Shown here: positions 23,841 through 35,771 of the stretch, one piece after another
Position numbering within the stretch: the first letter of the stretch is position 1
Layout: the number at the start of each line of letters is the position of its first letter
Source of the DNA: Inia geoffrensis
Taxonomy: Eukaryota; Chordata; Mammalia; Artiodactyla; Iniidae
Direction of reading: 5' to 3'
Length of the DNA stretch: 64,000 nucleotides
Assembly (NCBI GenBank): GCA_036417435.1
Contig: CM070904.1
Span: 46,569,908 to 46,633,907, forward strand
Made by a program: the position numbers and the translations under genes
The notes under the pieces: model-generated
The model's input: the letters and a program-made list of their open reading frames with translations, nothing else
Databases searched by the model: none
What the model was told of the DNA's origin: nothing

Positions 23841-24090
23841 ATTGACTCAACAAATACATATTTATTGCCTACTCTGTCCAAGGCACTGTTGCTTGTCATT
23901 GGGGGTATCTCTGTAAGGATGAAGTGTTTTCTGTCGATTTGGGGCTTTTTATTTAATAGGGGAGAGAGAAGTGAAATTAACAAAAATAATTTTTTTAATT
24001 TATCCTAAGTGCTATGTGAGGAAGTCATGGAAGACATATTTGAGGACATAATATTTGAACTTCGATGAATGGGAATTGATAATCAGAAGG
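23840..24090 (+). repeat. Ancient interspersed repeat, family not assigned
   Basis: It resembles the widespread mammalian sequence 'ACAAATA-ATTTATTG-CTACT...GGCACTGT' followed about 150 bp later by 'AAGTGCTATG-GGAAGTCA'. Similar wording recurs weakly at 9760, 31970, 32260, 38400 and 41780. Confidence 0.4.
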
Positions 24091-24299
24091 GGCTGGGATG
24101 GGTGAGGACAATCATAGGTAAATAGCACAGCATGGTCTTATGAACCAGATATTATATTATGGTCTGCATTAAAATCTTCCCATATCAGGATTCTGCTAAG
24201 CACAGGGTTCATTAGTCCATTGTATGACTCTATTATATGCAATTTACATAACCTATCTCATTTTTTGATATTTTAGATGCAGAATTAAGAAATGGTACA

Positions 24300-24545
24300 C
24301 TTCATTCTTGTGTACAGAGCCTTAACTTATGAGATGATTTCTTTAGGATAAATTTAAATTCATAGTAATGGGCTTGTTCAGTCAAAAGATATACACATTT
24401 TAAAATATTTTTTAAAAACATATTGCCAAATTCACTCCTGAAAAGTTGTTTCCACTCCCACCAAAACTGTGTGGGAGAATCCATTTCTCCATGCTCTCAG
24501 TAAACCTCGGTATTATTCCTTCTAATTCTTGCCAATTTGATTGGC
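24300..24545 (-). mobile_element. Old L1 ORF2 fragment
   Basis: The + strand shows the antisense of the L1M-type ORF2 end: 'GGGCTTGTTCAGTCAAAAGA', 'CATATTGCCAAATTCACTCC', 'CCACTCCCACCAAAACTGTG'. It is diverged and 5'-truncated. Confidence 0.6.
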
Positions 24546-24634
24546 AAAAAAGTAAAAAGCGGCTTTTCTCACCTTCTCAGATGGCCCACACTCTGTGGAA
24601 TGTTTCTCTCTAAATAAATCCACTTCTTACCTGT

Positions 24635-24671
<37 letters not shown>

Positions 24672-24675
24672 AAGC
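24546..24675 (+). mobile_element. Short processed retrocopy with poly(A) and 15-bp target-site duplication
   Basis: AAAAAAGTAAAAAGC at 24546-24560 is repeated exactly at 24661-24675. Between them are 75 bp of unrelated sequence (24561-24635) and about 25 A residues. An AATAAA signal lies about 20 bp before the A-run. These are the marks of an L1-mobilised, 5'-truncated RNA copy. The source RNA is not identified, and the AATAAATCCACTTCTTACC ending looks like the R region of an endogenous retrovirus LTR, though this is a guess. Confidence 0.75.
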
Positions 24676-25182
24676 ATTTGACTCCCTTTGTTTGCGTTGA
24701 GTTTCAACATTGAAAAATATTGTGAACTAGGCAGGCAAATTAGCTGATTAGTTTTGCAGACTCTGATGTATACTAAACCAATGAAGAGACATAACAATGA
24801 AGGACGAGGTTCTGATTTCTATTTTTACTTTGCTGTTTTTGGTTTGCTGCAGAAACATAGACTTTTTATGGAGTGGAAGACATGGATACACGAGGTTGGA
24901 TTTTTGATAGCTGAAAAAGATTTGGGGAATATCTACAAATGATGAAACTTTTACTATAAATGCCATGATATATAAAAATTACAGAATATTTTTATTATTA
25001 TCTATTATTATTATTATTTTAATCTAAATTCCATACCACCTGTAGATTTTAATAAAGAAAAGATTTTTAGGAATTCTGGTTAAAAATAAAGGTAGTCTCT
25101 ACTTATTCCAAATGTTGCTCATATAATACCTGTGAATGATTTCTTCAAGTGATAGTGCTTTTTTGCGTTTTTCTCTCCTAAG
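24676..25182. other. Intron before exon 2, nothing recognised
   Basis: AT-rich. The open frames on both strands at 24748-24966 mirror each other and show no domain. Confidence 0.5.
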
Positions 25183-25270
25183 GAAAAACTGGTCTACTTC
25201 CTGGATTGTTCTTTCTAGTCGAAAAATTGAATTTTACAAAGAATCCAAGCAGCAGGCTCTGTCTAATACG
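25183..25270 (+). CDS. ARHGAP15: ARHGAP15 exon, PH domain strands 2-3
   Basis: This 88-bp exon sits between a TTCTCTCCTAAG acceptor and a GTGGGT donor. After the shared Arg codon it gives 29 residues starting KNWSTSWIVLSSRKIEFYKE and ending SKQQALSNT. The pattern W-S-x-S-W-x-V-L followed by an aromatic/basic strand (IEFYKE) is the second and third beta strands of the ARHGAP15-type PH domain. The donor is less typical than its neighbours, with the exon ending ACG rather than AAG or CAG and the intron starting GTGGGT. Exons 1 and 2 of this window add up to 150 bp, so skipping exon 2 alone would break the frame. A chance open frame runs through both splice sites from 25136 to 25321, and only the central part is exon. 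Confidence 0.87.
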
Positions 25271-25520
25271 GTGGGTAGTTCTCTGTTTCTACTATTATCA
25301 TGTTTACAGAAATATCGTTGAATTAAAAGTTTGGTTTCAACAGAAATCACACTAAAGCCTCGAAGCTATCAACATCTGAAAGCAGATGGAGGAAAGTGAC
25401 TCAATAAACTTTTAATCAGATGAAGGGAAAATAGAACTTAGTGTTTGTTTTATTAAGTGGTGCATTTGGAGAATAATCACAAAATGAGATGAATGGAAAG
25501 CAGCTGTCTAGTAATGGGAA

Positions 25521-25833
25521 GGTAACACTTTAAATTAAGGTGCCATTTATAAATGCTTTATTCTTATTTATGAAATGATCACTAAGTGCAGCTACTTGCT
25601 CAAATCATGTAGTATAAAGTATGTTATAAAATGCATTAGTAATAAATACTTAACGGATGAGACTATGGAAAGCTGTTTTAAAGAATATTATAAGGCGTAA
25701 ATCGTATTAAACCATGTATGTGCATCTTTAATACATGAATTTAAGTTGTTATCTAGCATGCTATAAAGTGCTACACACATTAATAAATAATAATAAACTC
25801 TTTATAAATGGCACCTTAATATAGGGTGTTACC
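25521..25833. mobile_element. Non-autonomous element with long terminal inverted repeats, family not identified
   Basis: The left end GGTAACACTTTAAATTAAGG (to 25553) is the inverse of the right end (25801-25833) with 30 of 33 bases matching. Weaker complementarity continues inward for about 20 bp more. There is no open frame inside. The flanks AATGGGAA (25513-25520) and AATGAGGA (25834-25841) may be an eroded 8-bp duplication, which would suggest a hAT-type MITE. The length is 313 bp. Confidence 0.7.
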
Positions 25834-25841
25834 AATGAGGA

Positions 25842-27610
25842 AACACTCTAAGTTAACAGTGATTTTTTATCTTAGTCTAACTGTGACATTCACTACATCC
25901 AGCTAACCTTTCTGAACAGTTCTATGACTCTATCTAATGGAACTAATACAATTTCTGTATCCAATAGTTATTACAAAGTGAAATTTGTAGGGCTTCTTGA
26001 TTTGTACCTGGAGGAGGGCCTCATACGTGCCCACAGAGATTTGACAGTGATAGTAGGAGCAATTCTGAGCTAGTTACTGGGGCAGTTCAAACTCAAAACC
26101 TTGCTGCCCGAACATCAGAGCTGCCACATGATGTTGGAGACAGTGGACAAGCAGCATATCTGACAGCCTCCTGAGTAGGAAGGGCTCTGGGCAGGAACCA
26201 ACCTGCCATACCCCAACGGCCTGATGGGCAGCAGGGGAAAGGGGTCTCCTGGCAGGAATTAACCACAGTGAACTAATTTGTATTTGGCAGGTAATAAAAT
26301 GATGGAAGTTTCTTTGCTTTCCAGCCACTAGTCGTGTTTGCTATGTAATCCTCTTTAAATAGGAAATAGAAAATCATTTGCTAGGAGATTTTTTTTTTTT
26401 GAAGGAGAAGATTTTAGTAAGAACAAAAGGTAGCATTTGGCTTGCCCTGATAATTGCAATAGCCTTTATCCCCAAGTAGCTTGCTGATTTTGGAGTCTCG
26501 GTGCAGTCCAATCTGTAAACTAATTATGAATAAATTAAAAATATATCTCAGTCCTTTGTATTTTTAATTTAAACTGCCTCAGAAATTTGTTTTAGGTTTT
26601 TGTTTTGTTTTTATTTTTTGGCTACAGTAATGTTGAGATAATCTTTTTAAGAAAAATAAGGTACCCCTAAAGGCTAGGTACAAAACAACTCCCATCCACC
26701 CACTGGTCCTTTGTCTTCCCTTTGAATGAGTTCTAAAGGGGAAATCAGGAAGGGAGGAAAGTCACTTGCCTTGCTGAATTTGGCTGCTGAGAAGATGATC
26801 TTCATCCTGCTGGGTGAGAAGAATTCCATTGGAGCAGAGCTTATGTGAATGTGCTGGGATAATGGGAGAGATTAGATTCCAAGTTAAAGCATTTGGTTTA
26901 TTTTTATTTTATTATTTTAGTCTCCTCATACCAGGAGATAGCTATCAGATGCTTAATTTTGTACAGGTGGAAGAAAACTCCCCCTTACTGGAGGCAAACC
27001 TTGCAAGTCAGCTCACTAATTGCATGCCTCTAGTTCAAGCTTCAGAACTGTTGTAAATTGACAATAGATTTTACTTTTAGAGGAAATTTGTTAACCCCCT
27101 TTTTTTTTTTTTTGGCAGTCCCTATTTATTACTTCTATTCCCATTTTCAGTGCTCTTACAGTTTCTCCCAGACACTCATTGTCTTCAAAGCAAATTCTGG
27201 GCAGGAACTAACTGTGTTTTGTGGTAATAGGGGAAAGAATTGCAGATTCCTGTTTGTACTGCATGAATTGTCTTGCTAGTCAAGTTCTTGGATACATTTC
27301 TAACCAAATATTAAAGGCCTGGTGGGATAGCCCACATTTACCGATTCCAGTCTCAGAGAAATGATATGATGATTACCAGGCCTTGATGAAAGATACTGTG
27401 GTTTTATTTTGAAACAGATTTATGCTCAAGTTTCTGAATTTCTCTTGTGCCCCTTTACACATGTCCTGGTATTACTGTTCATTGTACTTCTGGGAAAGTC
27501 TGTCCTTTTCTTCAAGGGGGTCTGTAGAAGCTGCCTAAGTGAGTGCAAAATGTGGTTTAAAAGAGTAAATGGCATTTTAATCTGTACAGGAATGATCTTT
27601 GAATGTTAAT
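25842..27610. other. Intron after exon 2, no gene
   Basis: A GC-richer stretch at 26080-26260 is not recognised. Short T-runs occur at 26390 and 27100. The open frames have no domain. Confidence 0.45.
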
Positions 27611-27614
27611 GCAG

Positions 27615-27800
27615 TGGTGAGACAAAGCAGCAAAGTAGCTAGAAGGGCTTTGAAGTTCAACTATAGGGAGCTTTATTCTAGTTTTGCCACTTAGGAGCTG
27701 ACAAACTTATTCAACTCCTTTGAGCTTCAGAATCCTCATCTGTAAAGTGGAGATAGTAATATTTAACCAAGAGAATTAGTAAGGAATAAAATTAGTTAAT
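27615..27800 (+). mobile_element. MIR SINE
   Basis: Recognisable MIR core and tail: 'AGTTTTGCCACTTAGGAGCT', 'CTTCAGAATCCTCATCTGTA' and 'AAGTGGAGATAGTAATA'. Flanked on the right by AT-rich sequence. Confidence 0.65.
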
Positions 27801-28790
27801 AAAATAAAAATATGCCTAGTAGCCATAAAATAATTATTATATTCTAATATACTCCATTAAAATATAAATATACTGTATTCTACAGTACATAATATAGGGT
27901 ATAATATAATTGTAACTTATCATTATACTATCTTAGTTTTGCACTTGAATTGATTCACACATGCGTAGAAGAAAAGGTATATTAATTCAAGGAATACCAG
28001 CGTGTACTGTCTCCAAAAAAAGAAATATGTATCCATAGACAGCATAAAATATTGTGTCTGAGCGCTGAATAATTCTGAAAATGAAGCCATTTCTCCATTT
28101 GGGGTTCTAGATGTAATATCCTGCTTGTCCATATATATTTTCCTGGGGCCCTCATCTTCCTCCATTGTCTCTTAACCTTACTGCTTTCACATTTAATACA
28201 GAATGTCACACAGTGTTTTGCCTGATCCCACATTCCATGTTTGGCTATATTTCTTTCTTACTGAAATTCTTTCAGTTCATAACCAAGTCACATTTTTATC
28301 AAAAACAGCCTCCCCCTGAAAAGAAACACAGTCACTTTGCTGGTGTGTGTAAATCAGAGATTTCATAGGCTCTGGGTCCTCAGTGACCTAGTCAAGGAAA
28401 AGGAGGACTGACCTATTCTGTTCTTCTTTTTTAATGACATTAAAGAGTAAAGTACTGCCTACTACTCCTGTCATTTTCTAACAGAAAGGACATTGTATAA
28501 TACCCCAATCCTAAATCTAGGTGGGATAAAACCTCAAAATTAAAGACAGTCTTTACCAAGAGAGGAAACCATCTCCCTCCTACGTCTACATACATTGTCT
28601 CTGTTTTGTTCACTTCACCTCAGACAGAGAAAGTTTGGTCCAGACTGGCTGGCCCTCCTGTGAAAAGGAGCATTGGAAAACCAGTGGTGTCCTTAGTTCC
28701 GGATTTTCTGGATTATAAAGGAAAGGACAATGTTCTTATTCTGTATTCTGATTTGTAACTCACTTTAAAATTTTGAAATCTTGTCACTGG
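27800..28790. other. Intronic sequence, no gene
   Basis: An AT-rich patch (27780-27930) is followed by plain intron. The minus-strand open frames at 27923-28233 overlap in two frames and look like chance. Confidence 0.5.
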
Positions 28791-30560
28791 AAAATAATGC
28801 AGAAACCATTTTTAGTAAAATGTATAAAACATGTATGTATATTTTAACAGTTATAATCAAACTTCTACATAACCACCACCCAGGGGAAGATACACACCCT
28901 GCCAGCCCTCCAGAAGCCCCACCGCTGCCTATTGTCTGTATGTCATCACAGCCTCTTCCCTTGCCACAGACTTAAATGGCATTTTAGTCATTATTTCATC
29001 ACCCTTTATTATTTTCCCACCTATATCTATAGCCCTTAAAAATATAGTATACTTTGTCTGCTTTTGAATTTATAAAATGGAATCGCAGCATGTGTTTCTT
29101 TTGTTTCTTGCTTCTTTCTCTAAATATCAATGTCTTGCTTTTTCCTTCCTTTCATTTTGTTTTAATCATTTCATATTTTTCTTTATTGTTTTAGGAGTGA
29201 TACACTTGGTGTTCTGTTAGTGACTTGCCTAGAATTATAACTTATTGAAGACTAAAGCTATTCAAATATTACTTTAGAATAGTTTTAATTCACTTATCAC
29301 CTTCCCAATGTATATGCTATTTCTGTCTGTATTTTAATTCTTTCTTTTTTAACACCACTAGACATTATTTATTCTCTTTTATAGAATCAATATTGATTTT
29401 TATTTGCCCAGTATTTGCCATGTTCCTTGTTATTTATATATTGCCGTATCTTAGACCTTCCTTCTAGGATTATTTTTTCTTCTGTTTGAAGTACATTCTG
29501 AGAAATTCCTGTAGTAAGGGTCTTGTCGTGACAATCTGTCTCAGCATCTGCTTGTTTCAAATGTCTCTATTTCTCCATCATTTTGGAAATACATATTCTC
29601 TCTGGATATAGAATTTTGAGTTGGCAGTAATACTCTTTTGGCACATCAAAGATATCATTCCACTGTTTTCTGTCATCCATTATTGTTATCAAGAAGTTAC
29701 CTGTTAATCTAACCACTGTTCTTTGGTCCCTCATACTATTTTCTCATTACCTTTGTGTTTCTACTGTTTCATTGTGATGCATCCAGGTGTCAATATCTTT
29801 TTATTTTCCCTGCCTGGATTGTTGGGCCTCTTGAAATTGATTATAACTGTCATTAATGTATTTTACAAATTTCCAAGCTATTACCTTCTCATATGTAGCT
29901 TCTTGTACATTTTCTCTCTTATTTTCTTCTAAGCCCCTAGTTAAACCTATGTTAAGTTTTCTCACTCTATCCTCCACATGTTTTATATTCTTCTTTCTTT
30001 CTGTCTTTCTGAACTGCATTCCAAATAACTTATCTTGATTTATCTTCTAATTCTTTAACTCAGTCTCCTTGTGTGATAAACATTATTTTTATTTCAATTA
30101 TTATAATTTTTATTTCTAGAAGTTTGTTTCTTTTTTAAATTTACTATGTCATTTGTTATAGGTTTTTTTCCTGAATTAAAGACTCTCTTTTATTTTGTGA
30201 AAATTAGAAGGCATAGTTTTTTTATATTCTGTGTCTTGTGATTCTAGCATCTGAAGTCTACATCAGTCTGTTTCTACTGGTTCTCACTCATGTTGCTTTG
30301 TTTCCTTGTGTGTCTGCTTATCTTTGACTGTGTGCTAACCATTGTTATTGAAATATCATGGGAGGTTCTCTGAGGCCTGGAATAAATGTGTCCTACTCCA
30401 GAGTGTTTTGTATTTTTCTAAATTGGCTGGGGGCACTTTCAGTGATTGATTAGATCAATCTAAGTTAACAGTTTAAAATTTTTGAGTTATGTGTACATAA
30501 AAGGAGGGCTACAGCTGTGCTACACTTTATCAGGGACAGAATTATTGTTCACTCCTTCTT
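28790..30560 (-). mobile_element. Old L1/HAL1-like block
   Basis: The left part (28790-29100) is the antisense of an L1M/HAL1 3' end, with 'ACATAACCACCACCCAGGGG' and 'ATAAAATGGAATCGCAGCAT'. The T-rich remainder is the antisense of an ORF1-like region. A 72-codon minus-strand piece (30019-29801) is rich in Lys/Glu/Arg, as expected of the ORF1p coiled coil. HAL1 is an L1 derivative with ORF1 only, so this could be HAL1 or ordinary L1M. Heavily decayed. Confidence 0.55.
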
Positions 30561-31960
30561 CTCTTAACATTGTTCATCTACAAAGGCAGTCTTCTTTTTA
30601 ATCCCTTGGGATTGGAGAAAGGGAACAAGTTGAATATTGGTTCTCCTTTATCCTTTTATAATGCCCTCAGGAAAGGTGCAGTTATTTTGATTTGATATTC
30701 TGCTTTTCTCTGTGGGTTCAGATTCTCACCTCCAAAAAATATTTACCCTGGATGTTCCCACTATATTCTCAGCCTTTCAATTCTTTTAAGGTTAATTTTA
30801 AAAAGAAATATTTTATCCAGCATTTTTCATTGTTTGCAGTGGGAGAGTTGATCCAAATAGCATAGTTTCTCATTACAATCTACCTCACTTTCATTTAAAT
30901 ATGCATTTGGTTAATCAAGTTAGTGCTATTTATATAAAGCTTGGTGGGAAAAGACTTCATAAGAATATGTATTGAAATCCTACAATGAACAGCTTGCTCG
31001 TTAGGGCTACATATAAGGCATAGAGATATAATCAAGATATAGTCTTTGCTTTATAGCATCTCTGCCAAAAAATAGGATGAGATGAAATAAGAAACATAGG
31101 AGAGTGTTTTTTTTGTTTTTTTTGTTTTTTTGTTTTTTTTTTTTAACATTTAAAGGAGGGACAGCTCACATCTGTGAAAGATTTGAATTAGGCCTTGAAG
31201 GATGGTTATAATTTCAATATGTGGAGATTTGTGGGCAGGGAAAATTCCAGTGGAGTAAAAAAATATGAACAATGGCATGAAACTGAAAATGGGCAAGGTC
31301 TGTGTGCTAAAAAGAGAAATGAATTTTTTAGTTCGGTTGGAAAATAGGATAAAAGAAAAGGATTGAGAAGAATGCCATGGGCTGAGATTTGCTACCAGGG
31401 GCAACTCTTTAATAAGGTGTGTCAGTATTCTCCAGACATCTTCACCCTAGAATAATCTCTCATGGCTCTTCTTTTAACAACTACATGCTGAACAGCAGTA
31501 TGACCCAGGTGTTGCTTGTCTTAAAAAGACCAGTACTATCACAGGAAAAAGGCAAGAGAGGAGATGTTTCTTCTAACTTCAACTCATTTAGTCCAAGAGC
31601 AAAATCTTTTGCCTCAAAAGCAGCTACAGTATTATTTGATTCATCTAGTGGCAGGGAAGTCCTAAAGAAACAAGAGTTGTCAGTTTGATTTATCCTCTGA
31701 GGCCTTGAATCATACCCCTTGCATTTTTCAGGTACACTTACCTATTTCAGTACCAGTGTAGTATTTCAATTGGCTCCAGCAATTCACTTGCAATGTTCCT
31801 CCTGTGTATGGGCTGTACTTTGTGATTTTAGAGCATCTGCTTGTTACGGAGTAGACCCTGGACTATAGCTATGGGATGTGGCAAATATGCACTCCTCGTT
31901 AAAAAGAATAAAATTGATGGATTGCCTCATGGGGAAGAAGCTGTGTAATTTAGAGAACCC
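30560..31960. other. Intronic sequence with interrupted poly(T)
   Basis: A T7G-type tract lies at 31108-31144. Otherwise no feature is recognised. Open frames at 31150-31688 show no domain. Confidence 0.45.
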
Positions 31961-31964
31961 ATTC

Positions 31965-32620
31965 ATTTATTTATTTTATGAACTATTAACAACTCCTAAC
32001 AGGTGTCACACAATGTGTTGTGAAACCCTAGAGATATCCAGATGAATAATATATGATCCCTGCTGTCAAGGTGCTTATAGTCTGGTAGGGGAAACAGAAT
32101 CATATGTAGGTTTATTATAATAGAACATGACTCACATGATAAAGATATATAAGAAAACATGCTGGGGAACCATAGGTTTAGCTACAGGTAGCTCTTTCCC
32201 AAGGAAATTGTTGCAGGTAATGATCAGCTTATGTATTTCTCCATTAGTTCATTCTGGAAATATCACTTAGGGTCCTTGATATTAAGCTACTATGCTAGGT
32301 ATTAGGAAAGACACAAAAATGAAACAAACTCAGATCTTTCACTTGAGGGTCTAGAAACAAATAGAAAGCATGCCCATAAATCAAGTAATTGTAGTGAAAA
32401 AGTAGACAATGATAGTTACTCCAAAATGGCATGAACAGAGACATGGGTTAGTTTCATGGTAACTAAGAGAGAGATATGGCTCCCAGCTGGAAAGGATTCT
32501 AAATATATCCATTAGAGGAAGTGACATTTGAGGAAGATTTTGAAGGCTGAATAGGATTTCATTGCAGAAATGGGGGGAAAATACACTTTACATGGAAAGA
32601 AAGGAGTAAGCAATGATAAA
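31965..32620 (+). repeat. Ancient interspersed repeat(s), family not assigned
   Basis: Two successive starts (about 31965 and 32245) resemble the same common mammalian pattern (CATT.ATTTATT... TGATCCCTGCTGTCAAGGTG...CTTATAGTCTGGTAGGGG, then GAGGAAGTGACATTTGAGGA). The class is not known to me from sequence alone. Confidence 0.4.
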
Positions 32621-34160
32621 ATGTGGGAAATTAATTCCTTAATTTATTTGTTTATTTTCCAGATATTATCAATCGCTTGCCTTGCTCCACATACTGTGCT
32701 AGTCATTGCTCTTAAAAATGTTTTTTGGTGGTTCTCTGAGTCCTAGGGTGTATATGCCCCAGTCCAGACTATTTTGTGTTTCTTCTGTAAGTTGTCTGGA
32801 TGCATTGCCAGTGAGGGATTGCCTCAAAAAAAGTTGAGGAGCATTGTTGTAGGACAGCAAGCACTCTAACTTGGTTAGAAAGTCAGTGTGGAATCAGCTC
32901 ATGAAAGACCTTGAACAGGATTGTGGGAGGAGATGATTTCTTTCTGTAGGCATTGTGGAGCCCTTTATAGTTTATACTGCATATGCTCAAATTAAGAGAG
33001 ATTCAGAGTTTTCAGAGACAGTTTGGGGAGTTAAGGTATATTTTTCCTACAGTTAAAAAAATGAAGATAGGACTTGTTAAATTATCTGAAAAACCTATTC
33101 TAAAAATATATGGAAATAGATGAGAGTAATAACGCCTGTGCTCTTATAAAAAGATAATAGCAAAACGGCCAAGTCTGTCATCATTATGGCCCCATGCATT
33201 TAGTAAATCACAGGGCATCTTCTTACTCAGAATATATATTAATATTCTCCTATGACCTGATCTTTTAGCAGCATGGCCATTGCTAAAGAAGTCCTAGTGC
33301 AAAGAAAGCAAGCAGGGTAATTCATCTAGGAAGAACTAAAAAATATGCAGTGCCCAAAACATGGGTGTATCAGCACATTAGTGAGCACCAGTAGCAACCT
33401 GGAGGTGTTTTCATGTGATTCCAGAATATATGTTCAGCGTGGTACCCTACTGAGATAAATGCATCATGCAAAGTCTATTTCTGATTAGGAAATTTCTTGT
33501 TTCCACAGCCACCAAAAATCAGACCAAGTGGACCTTACTTCCTTTTATATTTATCTCATGGTACTCAGAAAACTTAGTGTCACTTTTGACATAAATTCAG
33601 AAGTATTATAAACATTTTAGGGACTATTTCTCCCCTCAAACTGTATAGTTCTAAAGCCAGTGTGTTTGATATGGAGCCTACATGTTGATTGTGTATGTAA
33701 CTGGGATTTTTTTGGCTACTTTTATGTTTTTTACTTTACATTGTGCTAATACTTCTAATCAGAGGCAAACACTGGCAAATTTTACTTCTAATGACAGAAA
33801 ACTCTTCCAAGGCATTTAATAAACTATTAACTTTTTTAGACCACTCATTCAACCATAACCTTGAAAGCAAAAAAAGAGTAATATAAAAAACTTCATTAAA
33901 ATAATTTGTTTACTTTTTCTTAATATTGTTTACTTCCAGTGCAAATAATGAGCACAAGCATTAATTAAATAATGCAGTATATTTAATGTTCATTCACTGT
34001 AGCATGACTTTAATTTAAAAAATGGACTTATTTATGGGAGTAAAATGATGTGATTTAGCAAAAAAAGATGAAAATAGTTTCAGTCAGAAAGCTATTCATG
34101 AATTATTGAGTAATCTGTATAAAATGAATATGGAATGATTTTATCTTTGTAAAGTGAGTG
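32620..34160. other. Intronic sequence, no gene
   Basis: AT-rich. At 32733-32825 there is a diverged second copy of a stretch seen at 30361-30455, within or near L1/HAL1-type sequence. Confidence 0.45.
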
Positions 34161-34161
34161 T

Positions 34162-34215
34162 TCAAAAAGATCATAAAAATGGAGGTGCTCAAAAAGAGCA
34201 TAAAAATGGAGGTGC
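34162..34215 (+). repeat. 27-bp tandem duplication
   Basis: TCAAAAAGATCATAAAAATG plus GAGGTGC occurs twice head to tail (34162-34188, 34189-34215) with a single difference, T versus G. The duplication is recent, given the near identity. Confidence 0.85.
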
Positions 34216-34445
34216 AAACAATAGATCTACCAACCTTAGCCTAACGAAGGCATTTTAAATTCTCACAATAATAGTGCTCTGGTGAAGTCAGCCTGGTTAA
34301 CATTAGGGCAGGTTATTAGTACAGCCATAGATTGCACTATCATACGGTCTCAACATACATTTAAAACTTAAAAGAAAAAACAGTCCAAAACCTGGAGGAT
34401 GACAGGGGGAGATCAAAGAAAGAAAGGAAAAAAGGAAAAATGAAT

Positions 34446-34658
34446 TCTAGTGTTTTCTTTTTTTTTTTTTTTTGGCTGTGGCTGTATGCTGGCCTCTCAC
34501 TGTTGTAGCATCTCCCATTGTGGAGCACAGGCTCCGGATGCGCAGCCGCTCTGCGGCATGTGGGATCTTCCCGGACCGGAGCAGGAACCCGTGTTCCCTG
34601 CATCGGCAGGCGGACTCTCAACCACTGCGCCACCAGGGAAGCCCTCTAGTGTTTTCTT
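34446..34658 (-). mobile_element. CHR-type SINE with target-site duplications
   Basis: The duplication TCTAGTGTTTTCTT lies at 34446-34459 and 34645-34658. The SINE body (34460-34644) is in reverse orientation: T-run first, GC-rich body, then the complement of GGCTTCCCTGGTGGCGCAGT. On the minus strand the nick site is TT/AAGAAA, which fits L1 endonuclease. Open frames on both strands here are SINE shadows. Confidence 0.9.
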
Positions 34659-35089
34659 AACACAAACTTTGTAAGGAATAAAATTAAATCAAGTGATCGA
34701 TATTAATATAAATGAAGCCATGTTCTCTGGTTATAATTTTCTCAAGATTTGGCCATTAACCACAATAAATTCTGTATCGTACATAATTTTTAATAACCAC
34801 AAAAATCTATGAAATTGATAGGATGCTTTATAAATGGGTAATAGCTTACTGTCCAATAAACCTCACCTTAGGCTCTTTCAGAAAACTATTTTAATTATGA
34901 AGCTTGACTCTCTGTGGTTTATCATTTTGGTCAATGTAATACATCTGATTTAGAGCTTACATTTCTCTAAGATAAAACGGACTTTTACTCTACGGTGCAT
35001 TTTTAAATTTACTGAATATATGTATTTATTCTTCCTTTAAAAGTCACTACTAAATTGAAATGCTCTGGGAAGCAGTATGCCATATTAGG

Positions 35090-35310
35090 GAGAAATAGGG
35101 GCTTCTAAGTCATACAACCTGGGTTAGGAATCCCAGGTTCACATTTTATTTGTTGCTACAATTCTTTGATGTCTCAGCTGCATATGGGGTTAATAAGAGT
35201 ACCTACCTCATAGAGCTATTGTGAGATTGTGTGAGAAAATTGATGTAGCAAGCCTGACACACAGCAAAGATAATAAATATTAGTTATATTTATTATTGGT
35301 ATTATTATTA
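35090..35310 (+). mobile_element. MIR SINE
   Basis: MIR order is clear: GGCTTCTAAGTCATACAACC, TTTGATGTCTCAGCTGCATA, AGAGTACCTACCTCATAGAG, then a tail of AATAAATATTAGTTA. A second partial MIR start (GAGTATAGTGGTTAAGAGAA) follows at 35322. Confidence 0.7.
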
Positions 35311-35317
35311 CATGAAG

Positions 35318-35450
35318 CAATTGAGTATAGTGGTTAAGAGAACAGACTTTGGAATCAATTGGATTCAAATACAGAAACTCCCTTAATGACAGTATACTTC
35401 AAAATCCTTGTCTTAGTTTTCTTAACAATAATATCAATATTTTTCAGGTA
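35318..35450 (+). mobile_element. Second MIR fragment
   Basis: It begins with the MIR head 'TAGTGGTTAAGAGAACAGAC', then 'TTTGGAATCAATTGGATTCA', and fades by about 35450. Confidence 0.55.
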
Positions 35451-35771
35451 AAGAAACACTACCTGCTGTCCAAATACAATTCAAACTGTCTTCAGAACCT
35501 CATTTCTTACTCATACTATAGGCCAAAACAGATATTCCTGGTCAGCTTTCTGCTACATTGTGCTTCTCCCATCTTTTGGTTCTGTCATCCCCTAGTGGCA
35601 GATGAAGGAAACGTTAAGAGAGCATAGGAAAATCTGCATGCTCTTTAAAAGCTGTGAGCCCAGAGGTGTCTCACATTGTTCTTGTTCACATCCCAGTGAT
35701 GAGAATGGGTAATGTGGCCACAGGTTGGTGTAAAGGGGGATAGAAAAAAATGGAGCCTTTGGCTGGTGAGC

